31,308 nucleotides of DNA from an uncultured Paracoccus sp. GTDB lineage: Bacteria > Pseudomonadota > Alphaproteobacteria > Rhodobacterales > Rhodobacteraceae. Below, piece by piece: positions 6,005 to 14,698 of this stretch. Where the stretch lies: NCBI RefSeq assembly GCF_946221145.1, contig NZ_CAMIOH010000009.1, positions 1 through 31,308 of the forward strand, given 5' to 3'. The position numbers and the translations under genes are program-made. How positions within the stretch are numbered: position 1 is the stretch's first letter; every line of letters begins with the position of its first letter. The notes under the pieces are model-generated. The model saw only the letters and a program-made list of their open reading frames with translations, had not been told where the DNA came from and did no database searches.

Positions 6005-7963
6005 CTAAACGTCCAACTCCTCGGCGAAGCGGGCGTTTTCCTGAATGTATTCAAAACGCAGTTCGGGCTTCTTGCCCATCAGCCGTTCGACCAGGTCACC
6101 CGTCTCTCCGCCTTCGTCGTCGTCAATGCTGACCCGGATCAGCTTGCGCGTTCTGGGGTTCATCGTGGTGTCCTTAAGGTCCTTGGCGTCCATCTCTCCC
6201 AGACCCTTGAACCGCTGCACGTCGATCTTGCCGCGCCCGCCAAGACCCTTGGCCAGCATCCGTTCCTTTTCCGCATCATCGGCGACATAGACCCGATGCG
6301 CCCCCTGTGTCAGGCGATACAGCGGCGGGCAGGCCAGATACAGATGCCCCTTGTCGATCATCGGCCGCATCTGCGTGAAGAAAAAGGTCATCAGCAGGCT
6401 GGCGATATGCGCACCGTCCACATCGGCATCGGTCATGATGATGACCTTGTCATAGCGCAGGTCATCGACCTTGAAACGGGATCCCATATCGACGCCAAGA
6501 GCCTGGCACAGATTGCTGATTTCCTGGTTGGCACCCATCTTGGTGGATGCCGCGCCCAGCACGTTCAGGATCTTGCCGCGCAGCGGCAGCAGCGCCTGAG
6601 TGGTGCGGTCGCGCGCCATCTTGGCGCTGCCGCCCGCGCTGTCTCCCTCGACGATGAACAGTTCCGTGCCGTCGCGGCTGGTCGCGCTGCAATCGACCAG
6701 CTTGCCCGGCAGGCGCAGCTTTTTCATGGCGGTCTTGCGCGCGGTTTCCTTTTCCTGCTTGCGGCGCAGCCGTTCGTCCGCCCGCAGGATCAGAAAATCA
6801 AGGATCGCGCCCGCCGATTTCGTATCCGCCGCCAGCCAGGTGTCGAAATGGTCCCGCACGGCGTTTTCGACCAGCCGCGCGGCTTCGGTCGTGGCCAGCC
6901 GGTCCTTGGTCTGGCCCACGAATTCCGGTTCGCGGATGAAGCAGGACACAAGCGCGCAGCCCCCGGTCAGCAGGTCGTCGCGGGTGATGTTGGCGGCCTT
7001 CCTGTTGTTGATGCGCTCGCCATAGGCCCGCACCCCCTTCAGGATCGCGGCCCAGAACCCGGCCTCGTGTGTGCCGCCTTCGGGAGTAGGCACGGTGTTG
7101 CAATAGGACTGGATGAAACCGTCCCGGATGGGCGTCCAGTTGATCGCCCAATCGACCTTGCCGGGCGCGCCCTGGCGGCGGAAATCGACGCTGCCCGCAA
7201 AGGGGCGGTCGGAATAGGTGCTGGCGCCTGTCAGGGTTTCGGACAGGTAATCGGCCAGCCCGCCCGGAAAGTGGAAGGTCGCCTCGCGCGCGGTTTCGCC
7301 GTCGTCGATTTCGGATTTCCAGCGGATTTCGACGCCGCTGAACAGATAGGCCTTGGACTTCACCATCTTGAGCAAGCGCGCGGGCTTGAAGCGGTGATGG
7401 CCGAAGATGTCCTCGTCGGCGTGGAAGGTGACCGTGGTGCCGCGCCGGTTCGGAGCCGCGCCGATGCGTTCGACCGGGCCTTGGGGAATACCGCGCGAAA
7501 ACCGCTGTTCGAACAGTTCCTTGTTGCGCGCGACCTGCACGACCATGCTGTCCGACAGCGCGTTCACAACCGAGGCGCCGACCCCGTGCAGCCCGCCCGA
7601 GGTCTGATAGGCGTCGCCCGAGAACTTGCCCCCCGCGTGCAGGGTGCAGAGGATGACTTCAAGCGCGGATTTGCCCGGAAACTTGGGATGCGGGTCTATG
7701 GGGATGCCGCGGCCATTGTCGCGCACCACCACGCTGTAATCGGCCAGCAACTCGACCTCGATCCGGGTGGCGTGACCGGCCACCGCCTCGTCCATCGAGT
7801 TGTCGAGGATTTCGGCCACCAGGTGATGCAGCGCGCGTTCGTCGGTGCCGCCGATATACATGCCGGGACGCTTGCGGACGGGCTCCAGCCCCTCCAGCAC
7901 CTCGATCGAGGCGGCGGAATAGCTGTCGGTCGCATCGGCTGCGGAAAGAAGGTCGTCGGCCAT
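6005..7963 (-). CDS. parE: DNA topoisomerase IV subunit B
   Basis: This 652-residue ATPase subunit of topoisomerase IV works with ParC to decatenate daughter chromosomes. The GHKL ATPase domain shows EVLEGLEPVRKRPGMYIGGT (21-40), the Mg/ATP residues in EILDNSMDEAV (N55, D58), DNGRGIPID and GLHGVGASVVN. The Toprim domain begins with EGDSAGGSAKMARDR (E439), continues with ALLPLRGKILNV and the acidic DADVDGAH, and ends with RFKGLGEMD. The length and PLYRLTQG segment fit ParE rather than GyrB, which carries an insert in this region and is longer. parC is not in the window. It heads the tightly packed parE-thyA-folA-gloA run. Confidence 0.94.
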   Translation of the reverse strand: MADDLLSAADATDSYSAASIEVLEGLEPVRKRPGMYIGGTDERALHHLVAEILDNSMDEAVAGHATRIEVELLADYSVVVRDNGRGIPIDPHPKFPGKSALEVILCTLHAGGKFSGDAYQTSGGLHGVGASVVNALSDSMVVQVARNKELFEQRFSRGIPQGPVERIGAAPNRRGTTVTFHADEDIFGHHRFKPARLLKMVKSKAYLFSGVEIRWKSEIDDGETAREATFHFPGGLADYLSETLTGASTYSDRPFAGSVDFRRQGAPGKVDWAINWTPIRDGFIQSYCNTVPTPEGGTHEAGFWAAILKGVRAYGERINNRKAANITRDDLLTGGCALVSCFIREPEFVGQTKDRLATTEAARLVENAVRDHFDTWLAADTKSAGAILDFLILRADERLRRKQEKETARKTAMKKLRLPGKLVDCSATSRDGTELFIVEGDSAGGSAKMARDRTTQALLPLRGKILNVLGAASTKMGANQEISNLCQALGVDMGSRFKVDDLRYDKVIIMTDADVDGAHIASLLMTFFFTQMRPMIDKGHLYLACPPLYRLTQGAHRVYVADDAEKERMLAKGLGGRGKIDVQRFKGLGEMDAKDLKDTTMNPRTRKLIRVSIDDDEGGETGDLVERLMGKKPELRFEYIQENARFAEELDV

Positions 7964-8032
7964 CTGGGTCTGCTCTTGTTCCGGTTGCGGGGGACTATCT
8001 CACGCAAGCGCGGCCAAGGCCAGCCCGCCGGG

Positions 8033-8365
8033 TCATGCCTTGTCACGCAGCCATTCGGCCAGGGCGATGATCTTCCGGCCAAAGTCTTCCGTGTCAAAAT
8101 CAGGGTGAATGTCCCGGGCTGCCAGCCAAATCTGCATCGCGCGGAATGATGTGCGCGTGTTGCCATCGTTGAGGCAAGACCCGTGTGCTGTGGCCATCGC
8201 AGAGGCAGCAGCCAAATCAAAAGCATCCTCGCCCATGCCATTGGATAGACGGTTTTCAACCCGTGCCAATGCAGCCCCACAGCAGATCATCATGGATCTG
8301 TTCGACGGTTTCAGCGGTCAGCGAACATGGCAGATATGGTCGGTCAGCAGGCGGGTCATTGCCAT
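8033..8365 (-). pseudogene. Frameshifted relic of a Doc/Fic-family (death-on-curing) toxin gene
   Basis: Three reading frames together resemble one Doc protein. A start at 8365 (MAMTRLL...) stops after 15 codons. Another frame, 8321-8280, reads LTAETVEQIHDDLL, the typical Doc N-terminus, then stops. The longest frame (8293-8033, 86 codons) carries GAALARVENRLSNG and then the Fic-core-like SCLNDGNTRTSFRAM and IIALAEWLRDKA. Doc proteins are about 125 residues and have HxFxD(A/G)NKR in the core. Here the catalytic His position is Ser, Phe is Leu and Lys is Thr. Doc modifies elongation factor Tu in known systems; this copy should be inactive. No Phd-type antitoxin gene lies beside it. The 5' end abuts the GST stop codon. 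Confidence 0.7.
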
Positions 8366-8368
8366 CTC

Positions 8369-9028
8369 TCATTCCGGCTCTGCCAGACGCTCCTCCCACA
8401 TCTTGCGGAATGCGGGGCGGGACTGGCACCGTTCAAGCCAGGCCATCGTGGCCGGAAACTGGCCCATCAACTCGCCATGGCCCTGGGCATAGCGCAGGAT
8501 TTCCGCAAGGTTGATGTCCGCCACCGTAAAGCGGTCGCCGACCGGATGCGCGTGGGTGGCAAGATGGCCTTCGATCACCTTCAGCGGCCGGATCAGGCGT
8601 TCGGCCGCGTTGGCGACAAGCGCCTGGTCGTCGCCCGATTGCAGGCGCGACCGGGCGTGCAGGAACAGGATCGTCAGCGCGTCGGGTTCGACAGCAGTCG
8701 CGGCGTAAAAGCTCCACTGCATCATCAGCGCGTCCTCGGCCAGGTCGGCGGGTCCAAGACTGCCTCCGTATCTGCGCGCCAGATACAGCGTCGCGGCCAG
8801 AGATTCGCTGAGCGTGAGGCCGTCGTCCTGGATCACCGGGATGGCTCCGGCGGGCGACATCGCCAGGAAAGACGGGGAATGGGTGTTCATGGCCGCATCC
8901 GGCGCGTCAGGATCGGCAAGGCGATAGGCCTGGATCACGGGGATCTGGCGGAATTCCAGCCCGATTTCGTGGCACAGCCAGATGATGCGCGACGCGCGTG
9001 AACGGGTGACGCCGTGAATGGTCAGCAT
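8369..9028 (-). CDS. Glutathione S-transferase family protein
   Basis: This 219-residue cytoplasmic protein has an N-terminal thioredoxin-like GST domain. ITRSRASRII-like active-loop residues occur in MLTIHGVTRSRASRIIWL, with the cis-Pro segment AGAIPVIQDDG and the glutathione-binding LTLSESLAATLYLARRY. An all-helical C-terminal domain follows, with the conserved DRFTVADINLAEIL. An internal insert (RLADPDAPDAAMNTHSPSF) sits where many GSTs have a short loop. The substrate is unknown; the family conjugates or reduces electrophiles with glutathione. GGAAGGAG lies 7-8 nt before the ATG at 9028. It diverges from ppk2. Confidence 0.87.
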   Translation of the reverse strand: MLTIHGVTRSRASRIIWLCHEIGLEFRQIPVIQAYRLADPDAPDAAMNTHSPSFLAMSPAGAIPVIQDDGLTLSESLAATLYLARRYGGSLGPADLAEDALMMQWSFYAATAVEPDALTILFLHARSRLQSGDDQALVANAAERLIRPLKVIEGHLATHAHPVGDRFTVADINLAEILRYAQGHGELMGQFPATMAWLERCQSRPAFRKMWEERLAEPE

Positions 9029-9120
9029 GAGAGGCTCCTTCCTGGGCGCAGGTTATGTCAACGGAGCAGAGCGGGAAAGCGCCGTGATTTGATCCTGCGC
9101 AAGGCGGGGAGGAGACGGAT

Positions 9121-9138
9121 GTGACAGAATCATGACTT
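9121..9138 (-). promoter_or_regulatory. Possible Pho box (PhoB site) between gst and ppk2
   Basis: On the minus strand the sequence reads AAGTCAT-GATT-CTGTCAC. Two 7-mers with a 4-bp gap match the PhoB direct repeat CTGTCAT-N4-CTGTCAT at 11 of 14 positions. It lies 38 bp upstream of the polyphosphate kinase ATG but in the orientation facing gst. The match is imperfect, so this is a hint only. Confidence 0.25.
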
Positions 9139-9175
9139 CAATTTCCTGCCCAGAGGCTTTGCGAGAGGACGACCC

Positions 9176-10213
9176 ATGGCCGATGACCTTCCTGCCAGCC
9201 CCGATACTGCCAACGCCGACCCTGCCAATCCCGGCCCTGGCGAACCCGCATCCGGCATCGACGCGATCTTGCCCGTTGCCGGGGAAACCGCAGCCGGTGC
9301 AGCGGACACCGCGCCCCAGCGGATTGCCCGCAGACCCAGAACGCCCCATGGTCCCGATGCCGTCCGTGAGGCGTTCGAGACCGGACGCTATCCCTATCGC
9401 ACCGGGATGAGCCGCCGCCAGTACGAAGCGGAAAAGGCGTTGTTGCAGGCCGAACTGCTCAAGGTCCAGATCTGGGCGCAGGATACCGGCCAGAAGTTCG
9501 TGATCCTGTTCGAAGGCCGGGACGCGGCGGGCAAGGGCGGCACCATCAAGCGCTTCAACGAACATCTGAATCCCCGCGCCGCCCGCGTCGTTGCCCTGAA
9601 CAAGCCCACCGACGAAGAGCGCGGGCAGTGGTATTTCCAACGCTATGTCCAGCATCTGCCGACGCGGGGCGAAATGGTCTTTTATGACCGCAGCTGGTAC
9701 AACCGCGCCGGGGTCGAGCGGGTGATGGGCTTCTGTTCGGCCAACGACTATCTGGAATTCATGCGCCAGGCGCCGGAATTCGAACGAATGCTGGTCCGGT
9801 CGGGGATAAGGCTTTACAAATACTGGTTCTCGGTCACGCAGGACGAACAGCGGCTGCGCTTCCAGGCCCGAAAGACCGACCCGCTGAAACGCTGGAAGCT
9901 GTCGCCCATCGACGAAGCCAGCCTGGACAAATGGGACGACTATACCGAGGCGAAGGAGGCGATGTTTTTCTATACCGACACCGCAGACGCGCCGTGGATC
10001 ATCGTCAAATCGAATGACAAGAAGCGCGCACGGCTGAACTGCATGCGGCATTTCCTGGCGACGCTGGACTATCCCGACAAGGATCCGGTGATCGCCGTGG
10101 CGCCCGATCCGCTGATCGTCGGGCCGGCGACCCATGTCGTCCACAGCGCCGCCCATATCCTGGGCCGCGCACTGCACCCCGATATCCGCAAGGCCGCCCC
10201 CCGGCAGGCCTGA
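9176..10213 (+). CDS. ppk2: Polyphosphate kinase 2 family protein
   Basis: This 345-residue PPK2 enzyme transfers phosphate between inorganic polyphosphate and nucleotides, in this family mostly from polyphosphate to ADP or GDP. The Walker A loop is GRDAAGKGGTIKR (from G114), the Walker B/lid region is FYDRSWYNRAGVERVMGF (Y170, D171, R172). The family-typical YKYWFSVTQDEQRLRF and RWKLSPIDEASLDKWDDYTEAK follow. One kinase domain and this motif set suggest class I. The first roughly 65 residues are a Pro/Ala-rich low-complexity extension, probably disordered. GAGAGGA precedes the ATG at 9176. It lies 85 bp upstream of ccoG, where the oxidase genes ccoNOQP are found in several relatives. Confidence 0.93.
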   Translation: MADDLPASPDTANADPANPGPGEPASGIDAILPVAGETAAGAADTAPQRIARRPRTPHGPDAVREAFETGRYPYRTGMSRRQYEAEKALLQAELLKVQIWAQDTGQKFVILFEGRDAAGKGGTIKRFNEHLNPRAARVVALNKPTDEERGQWYFQRYVQHLPTRGEMVFYDRSWYNRAGVERVMGFCSANDYLEFMRQAPEFERMLVRSGIRLYKYWFSVTQDEQRLRFQARKTDPLKRWKLSPIDEASLDKWDDYTEAKEAMFFYTDTADAPWIIVKSNDKKRARLNCMRHFLATLDYPDKDPVIAVAPDPLIVGPATHVVHSAAHILGRALHPDIRKAAPRQA

Positions 10214-10228
10214 GGCGGGGCGTCGACT

Positions 10229-10242
10229 TTGATGCAGGTCAA
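10229..10242 (+). promoter_or_regulatory. FNR/FnrL (anaerobox) site upstream of ccoG
   Basis: TTGATGCAGGTCAA matches the FNR-family consensus TTGAY-N4-RTCAA at every defined position. Its centre lies about 63 bp upstream of the ccoG ATG. Placing it at -41.5 (class II activation) predicts a start near 10277, with a -10-like TCTAGA at 10263-10268. This fits the known oxygen-dependent control of cbb3 oxidase assembly genes by FnrL or FixK. Confidence 0.75.
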
Positions 10243-10298
10243 GGAATCCGTCGCCCGCCGGGTCTAGACCGGCCGGGCGAAACAGGAGCGATTCTTCG

Positions 10299-11849
10299 AT
10301 GTCCACCCCCCAGTTGGACCCCCCCAGCCTTTACGCCAGCCGGGAACCGATCTTCCCCAAGCGCGTGCAAGGGCGGTTCAGAAACCTCAAATGGATCGTC
10401 ATGGGCCTGGCCCTGACGGTCTATTATATCATGCCGTGGATCCGCTGGGACCGTGGCCCGACCATGCCGGACCAGGCGGTGCTGGTGGATCTGGCCAACC
10501 GCCGCTTCTTCTTTTTCTGGATCGAGATCTGGCCCCACGAATTCTATTTCGTGGCGGGCCTGCTGGTCATGGCGGGGCTGGGCCTGTTCCTGTTCACCTC
10601 GGCCCTGGGGCGGGTCTGGTGTGGCTATGCCTGCCCGCAGACCGTCTGGACAGACCTGTTCATCCTGGTCGAACGCTGGATCGAAGGCGACCGCAACGCC
10701 CGCATCCGCCTGCACCGCCAGGGCTGGGACGCCCGGAAGGCGCGGCTGCGCCTGGTCAAATGGGCGGCCTGGCTGCTGATCGGGCTGATGACCGGTGGCG
10801 CCTGGATTTTCTATTTCACGGATGCGCCGACGCTGCTGGGCAACCTGCTGGCCGGGCAGGCGCATCCGGTCGCCTATATCACCATGGCGATCCTGACCGC
10901 GACGACCTTCTTCTTCGGCGGCTTCGCGCGCGAACAGATCTGCATCTATGCCTGCCCCTGGCCCCGCATCCAGGCCGCGATGATGGATGAAGACACGCTG
11001 ACCGTCGCCTATCGCGAATGGCGGGGGGAGCCGCGCGGCAAGGGCAATGTCCGCAACCGACCCGCCGCCGTCGCCCTGCAGGCAGAGGCCGACAGCCACG
11101 CGGCCGGACCCGCCGCCGGCGGGCAGTATCCGCCCGTCCCCTATCCCGGTCTGCTCAGCGGGGTCGGCGGCCCGATCCCGCAGGAATCGCCGGGCGACTG
11201 CATCGACTGCATGGCCTGCGTGAATGTCTGCCCGATGGGCATCGACATCCGCGACGGCCAGCAGATGGAATGCATCACCTGCGCGCTGTGCATCGACGCC
11301 TGCGACGAGATCATGGACCGGATCGGCAAGCCGCGCGGGCTGATCGACTATATGGCGTTGAAGGACGAAACCGCTGAACGTGCGGGCGCCGCCCCGAAAT
11401 CGGTCTGGCGGCATGTCCTGCGCCCCCGGACGATGCTGTATTTCACGCTCTGGGCCGGGATCGGCGTTGCGCTGATCGTTGCGCTGTTCGTGCGCTCACC
11501 GCTGGAGCTGAACGTGTCGCCCGTGCGAAACCCGCTGTTCGTCACCCTGTCCGATGGCGCCATCCGCAACACCTACGAGGTGCGGCTGCGCAACAAGCAG
11601 CACGAGGCACGCAGCTTCAGCTTCGCGGTCACGGGGGTGGACGGCCTGACCCTTGCGGTCGAGGGTGCATCCGACGGCATCGTCGAGGTTCCCGCCGACG
11701 AGACGCTGGGACGCAGGCTCTATGTCACCGCGCCCGCCGGTTCGCCGCTTGCATCGGCGGAGACAACGCCGCTGGATCTGGTGGTGCGCGACGACATCGA
11801 CGGGACGACCGCCTCGGTCGGCACGATCTTTCATGGAAGGGGCGAATGA
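10299..11849 (+). CDS. ccoG: Cytochrome cbb3 oxidase accessory protein CcoG (FixG/RdxA type)
   Basis: This 516-residue inner-membrane iron-sulfur protein supports copper handling during cbb3 oxidase assembly; CcoG has been shown to reduce Cu(II) to Cu(I). Features in order: N-terminal polar segment, first membrane helix in WIVMGLALTVYYIMPWI, a helix before CGYACPQTVW (C108, C112), and CIYACPWPRIQAAMMDEDTL. Then come two 4Fe-4S cluster motifs at C301/C304/C307/C311 and C325/C328/C331/C335, another membrane helix (YFTLWAGIGVALIVALFV), and a C-terminal Ig-like periplasmic domain. AGGAG lies 10 nt before the ATG. An FNR box sits upstream. Its stop codon overlaps the ccoH start (ATGA). Confidence 0.94.
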   Translation: MSTPQLDPPSLYASREPIFPKRVQGRFRNLKWIVMGLALTVYYIMPWIRWDRGPTMPDQAVLVDLANRRFFFFWIEIWPHEFYFVAGLLVMAGLGLFLFTSALGRVWCGYACPQTVWTDLFILVERWIEGDRNARIRLHRQGWDARKARLRLVKWAAWLLIGLMTGGAWIFYFTDAPTLLGNLLAGQAHPVAYITMAILTATTFFFGGFAREQICIYACPWPRIQAAMMDEDTLTVAYREWRGEPRGKGNVRNRPAAVALQAEADSHAAGPAAGGQYPPVPYPGLLSGVGGPIPQESPGDCIDCMACVNVCPMGIDIRDGQQMECITCALCIDACDEIMDRIGKPRGLIDYMALKDETAERAGAAPKSVWRHVLRPRTMLYFTLWAGIGVALIVALFVRSPLELNVSPVRNPLFVTLSDGAIRNTYEVRLRNKQHEARSFSFAVTGVDGLTLAVEGASDGIVEVPADETLGRRLYVTAPAGSPLASAETTPLDLVVRDDIDGTTASVGTIFHGRGE

Positions 11850-12313
11850 TGACCAGGGAACTGACAGGGCGGCATGTCCTGATGATCACGCTTGCGGCCT
11901 TTGGCGTCATCATCGCCGTCAATCTGGTCATGGCCTTCCTGGCCGTCGGCAGCTTTCCGGGGCTGGAGGTCAAGAACAGCTATGTCGCGTCCCAGGACTT
12001 CGACCGCGACCGGCTTGCGCAAGAGAGCCTGGGCTGGACCGCCAAGGCCCGCTATGACGGCCAGGACATCACCATCGAGATCGTTGACCGCCAGGGCGCC
12101 CATCCGATCCTGCGCGATTTCACCGCGACCATCGGGCGGCCCACGCACAAGCGCGCTGACGTGACCCCGCAATTCCAGGTGGCGGGCGGCGTCTATCGCG
12201 CGCCCATGGTGCTGGAGCCGGGGATCTGGACCATCCATGTCCAGGCGATGGCTGCGGACGGCACGCCGTTCCGGCAGCGGCTGGACCATTATGCCGGGTC
12301 ACGGGTGAACTGA
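11846..12313 (+). CDS. ccoH: Cytochrome cbb3 oxidase assembly protein CcoH (FixH family)
   Basis: This 155-residue FixH-family protein has one N-terminal membrane helix (LMITLAAFGVIIAVNLVMAF) and a periplasmic domain. The region after the helix, FPGLEVKNSYVASQDFDRDR, and WTAKARYDG are the family's hallmarks. CcoH stabilises the early CcoN-CcoO assembly intermediates. The ATG at 11846 overlaps the ccoG stop by 4 nt; a second ATG follows immediately and could be used instead. The stop is 1 nt before the ccoI start, so the three genes are translationally coupled. Confidence 0.9.
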   Translation: MMTRELTGRHVLMITLAAFGVIIAVNLVMAFLAVGSFPGLEVKNSYVASQDFDRDRLAQESLGWTAKARYDGQDITIEIVDRQGAHPILRDFTATIGRPTHKRADVTPQFQVAGGVYRAPMVLEPGIWTIHVQAMAADGTPFRQRLDHYAGSRVN

Positions 12314-12314
12314 C

Positions 12315-14504
12315 ATGGCCGACCTGACAGCATCGGGCTTCAGCGCCTGTCCGGCCTGCGATGCCGCCCCCCTGGCCCAGCGTCTTGCCGACCGGGCCAC
12401 GGTCGCGCAGGGAACGATTATCCTGTCCCTGCCCACAGCCCACTGCGCGACCTGCATCACCGATGTGGAAACCGCGCTGACCGCCCATCCGGGCGTGCGT
12501 CAGGCCCGCGTCAACCTGACCCTTCGGCGCGTCACCGTGGATGCGCCGGACCTGACCGCCGACGACCTGATTCCGGTCCTGGCGGGCGCGGGATTCGAGG
12601 CGCACGAGCTGGATCCCGACGCGCTGTCGGCCACGACCGCCGACCGGCAGGGCCGCGACCTGCTGATGCGGATCGGCGTGTCGGGGTTCGCGATGATGAA
12701 CATCATGATCCTGTCGGTCGCCGTCTGGTCTGGCGCCGAAGCCGCGACACGCGACCTGTTCCACTGGATCAGCGGCGCCATCGCGATCCCCACGGTGTTC
12801 TTCGCAGGCCAGCCGTTCTTTCGCAGCGCCTGGTCCGCGCTGCGGGCGGGCAGGCTGGGCATGGACGTGCCGATCTCACTGGCGCTGATCCTCGCAAGCG
12901 CGATTTCGGTCTATGAGACGATGAATTCCGGCCATCACGCCTATTTCGACGGCGTGACGATGCTGTGCTTCTTTCTGCTGATCGGCCGCTATCTGGACCA
13001 CCGCACCCGCGCCATCGCCCGATCGGCCGCCGCCGAACTGACCGCCCTGGAGGTGCCGCGCGCCACGCTTCTGATCGAGGGGACCGAACAGACCGTCCCG
13101 GTTGCGGCCCTGCGCCCCGGCGACCTGATCCGCATTCGCCCCGGTGCCCGGATCCCCGCAGACGGAGAAATCGTCGAAGGCCGGTCGGAAATCGACCGCG
13201 CGCTGCTGACCGGGGAAACCCTGCCGGTTCTGGCGGCGCCGGGCCAGATGCTGTCTGCGGGAGAAGTGAACCTGACCGGCCCGCTGATCCTGCGCGTGAC
13301 GGCGGCGGGGCGCGATTCCTCGCTGGCCCGCCTCACCGCCCTGGTCGAGGCGGCGGAATCCGCGCGCGGGCGCTATACGTCGCTGGCCGACCGGGCCTCG
13401 CGCGCCTATTCGCCCAGCGTCCATCTGATGGCGCTGTGCAGCTTTGCGGGCTGGATCTGGGCCACGGGCGATCTGCGTCTGGCCGTGAACATCGCGGCGG
13501 CGGTGTTGATCGTCACCTGTCCTTGCGCGCTTGGCCTGGCGGTTCCGGCGGTCGCCACGGCGGCGTCGGGGCGGCTGTTCCGGCGCGGATTGCTGATCAA
13601 GGACGGCACCGCCCTGGAACGCCTGGCCGAGGTCGATACCGTCGTTTTCGACAAGACCGGAACCCTGACCCTGGGCCGTCCGGTTCTGGTCAGCGCAGAC
13701 CCGCTGCCCGCCGGCCTGCGTCCGGTTGCGCGCGCCCTGGCGCAGGCCTCGGCCCATCCGCTGTCGGTCGCCCTGGCCGCGGCCTTGCCGGATCAGCCCG
13801 CGGACCTGACCGGCGTGACGGAACATCCGGGCTTCGGCGTCTCGGCCCGCTGGCAGGGGCGGATCGTGCGCCTGGGCCGCGCCGATTGGCTGGGCGTCGC
13901 CGATGACGATGAAACCATGCCCACCAGTGCGACATGGTTCGCGGTCGAAGACCAGCCGCCCGTCCGTATGGACTTCACCGACGCCTTGCGCCCCGGCGCG
14001 GCGGATTGCGTGGCAACCTTGCGCAAGGCCGGGCTGCGCGTGGTGCTGATCTCGGGCGACCGGCAGGCGGCGGTTGCCGATCTGGCGGGGCGCCTTGGCA
14101 TCCGGGATTTCCGTGCCGGTGTCGATCCGCAGGGGAAAGAGGCGATGGTCGCGGACCTGGCCGCCCATGGCGCGCGCGTGCTGATGGTGGGCGATGGGCT
14201 GAACGACACGGCGGCGCTTGCCCGCGCCCATGCCTCGATCTCGCCCGCCAGTGCCCTGGACGCGGCGCGGGTCGCCAGCGACATGGTGCTGACCGGCAAC
14301 GACCTGGCGCCGGTGGCCGAGGCGGTGGCGATCGCGCGGCTGGCGACGCGGCGCATCCGCCAGAACTTTGCGATTTCGATCACCTATAATATCGTTGCGG
14401 TGCCGCTGGCCGTGGCTGGAATGCTGACACCGCTGATTGCGGCGCTGGCGATGTCGATCAGCTCGATCACGGTCACGCTGAACGCGCTGCGCCTGCGCGG
14501 ATAA
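12315..14504 (+). CDS. ccoI: Copper-exporting P1B-type ATPase CcoI (FixI type)
   Basis: This 729-residue P1B ATPase moves Cu(I) to the periplasm for insertion into cbb3 oxidase rather than for resistance. The N-terminus has an extra CPAC (12-15) and then a heavy-metal-associated domain with CATC (44-47). Membrane metal-site CPC is at 402-404. The phosphorylated D446 lies in DKTGTLT, the actuator TGE in LLTGETLP, and the hinge GDGLNDTAAL starts at G626. The nucleotide domain is compact, and a QASAHPLS segment supplies the HP motif. The position between ccoH and ccoS identifies it as CcoI and not CopA. It follows ccoH by 1 nt. Confidence 0.94.
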   Translation: MADLTASGFSACPACDAAPLAQRLADRATVAQGTIILSLPTAHCATCITDVETALTAHPGVRQARVNLTLRRVTVDAPDLTADDLIPVLAGAGFEAHELDPDALSATTADRQGRDLLMRIGVSGFAMMNIMILSVAVWSGAEAATRDLFHWISGAIAIPTVFFAGQPFFRSAWSALRAGRLGMDVPISLALILASAISVYETMNSGHHAYFDGVTMLCFFLLIGRYLDHRTRAIARSAAAELTALEVPRATLLIEGTEQTVPVAALRPGDLIRIRPGARIPADGEIVEGRSEIDRALLTGETLPVLAAPGQMLSAGEVNLTGPLILRVTAAGRDSSLARLTALVEAAESARGRYTSLADRASRAYSPSVHLMALCSFAGWIWATGDLRLAVNIAAAVLIVTCPCALGLAVPAVATAASGRLFRRGLLIKDGTALERLAEVDTVVFDKTGTLTLGRPVLVSADPLPAGLRPVARALAQASAHPLSVALAAALPDQPADLTGVTEHPGFGVSARWQGRIVRLGRADWLGVADDDETMPTSATWFAVEDQPPVRMDFTDALRPGAADCVATLRKAGLRVVLISGDRQAAVADLAGRLGIRDFRAGVDPQGKEAMVADLAAHGARVLMVGDGLNDTAALARAHASISPASALDAARVASDMVLTGNDLAPVAEAVAIARLATRRIRQNFAISITYNIVAVPLAVAGMLTPLIAALAMSISSITVTLNALRLRG

Positions 14505-14518
14505 GGGAGAGGCACATC

Positions 14519-14680
14519 ATGGAGATCCTGTCCATCCTGATCCCGGTGTCCCTGGGCCTTGGCGCGGCGGGGCTGGTGGCGTTCATCTGGGCGCTTCGGT
14601 CGCGCCAGTTCGAGGATCCCAAGGGCGACGCGGAACGCATCCTCAGCGACAAATGGGACGACCGGCCCAAACCCGACTGA
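14519..14680 (+). CDS. ccoS: Cytochrome cbb3 oxidase maturation protein CcoS
   Basis: This tiny protein of 53 residues is easily missed by length cut-offs. It has one membrane helix (ILSILIPVSLGLGAAGLVAF) and then the CcoS/FixS hallmark FIWALRSRQFEDPKGDAERIL with a charged cytoplasmic tail ending DRPKPD. CcoS is needed for haem and copper cofactor insertion into the CcoN subunit. GGGAGAGG lies upstream of the ATG, 14 nt after the ccoI stop, so it is the last gene of the ccoGHIS operon. A strong terminator follows. Confidence 0.93.
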   Translation: MEILSILIPVSLGLGAAGLVAFIWALRSRQFEDPKGDAERILSDKWDDRPKPD

Positions 14681-14698
14681 TCGGACAACGGCAAACGG

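Noticed and set aside
6296..8149. A 617-codon plus-strand open frame opposite parE
   Set aside because: It is the GC-rich antisense shadow of a clearly conserved gene; it has no ribosome site and no recognisable family.
10257..10278. Near-palindrome around GGTCTAGACC before ccoG considered as a terminator for ppk2
   Set aside because: Only the inner 10 bp are symmetric, there is no loop or T-tract, and TCTAGA sits where the FNR-dependent -10 is expected.
12876..14231. A 451-codon minus-strand open frame opposite ccoI
   Set aside because: It is the antisense of a fully conserved P-type ATPase; its composition is typical of codon-position mirroring.
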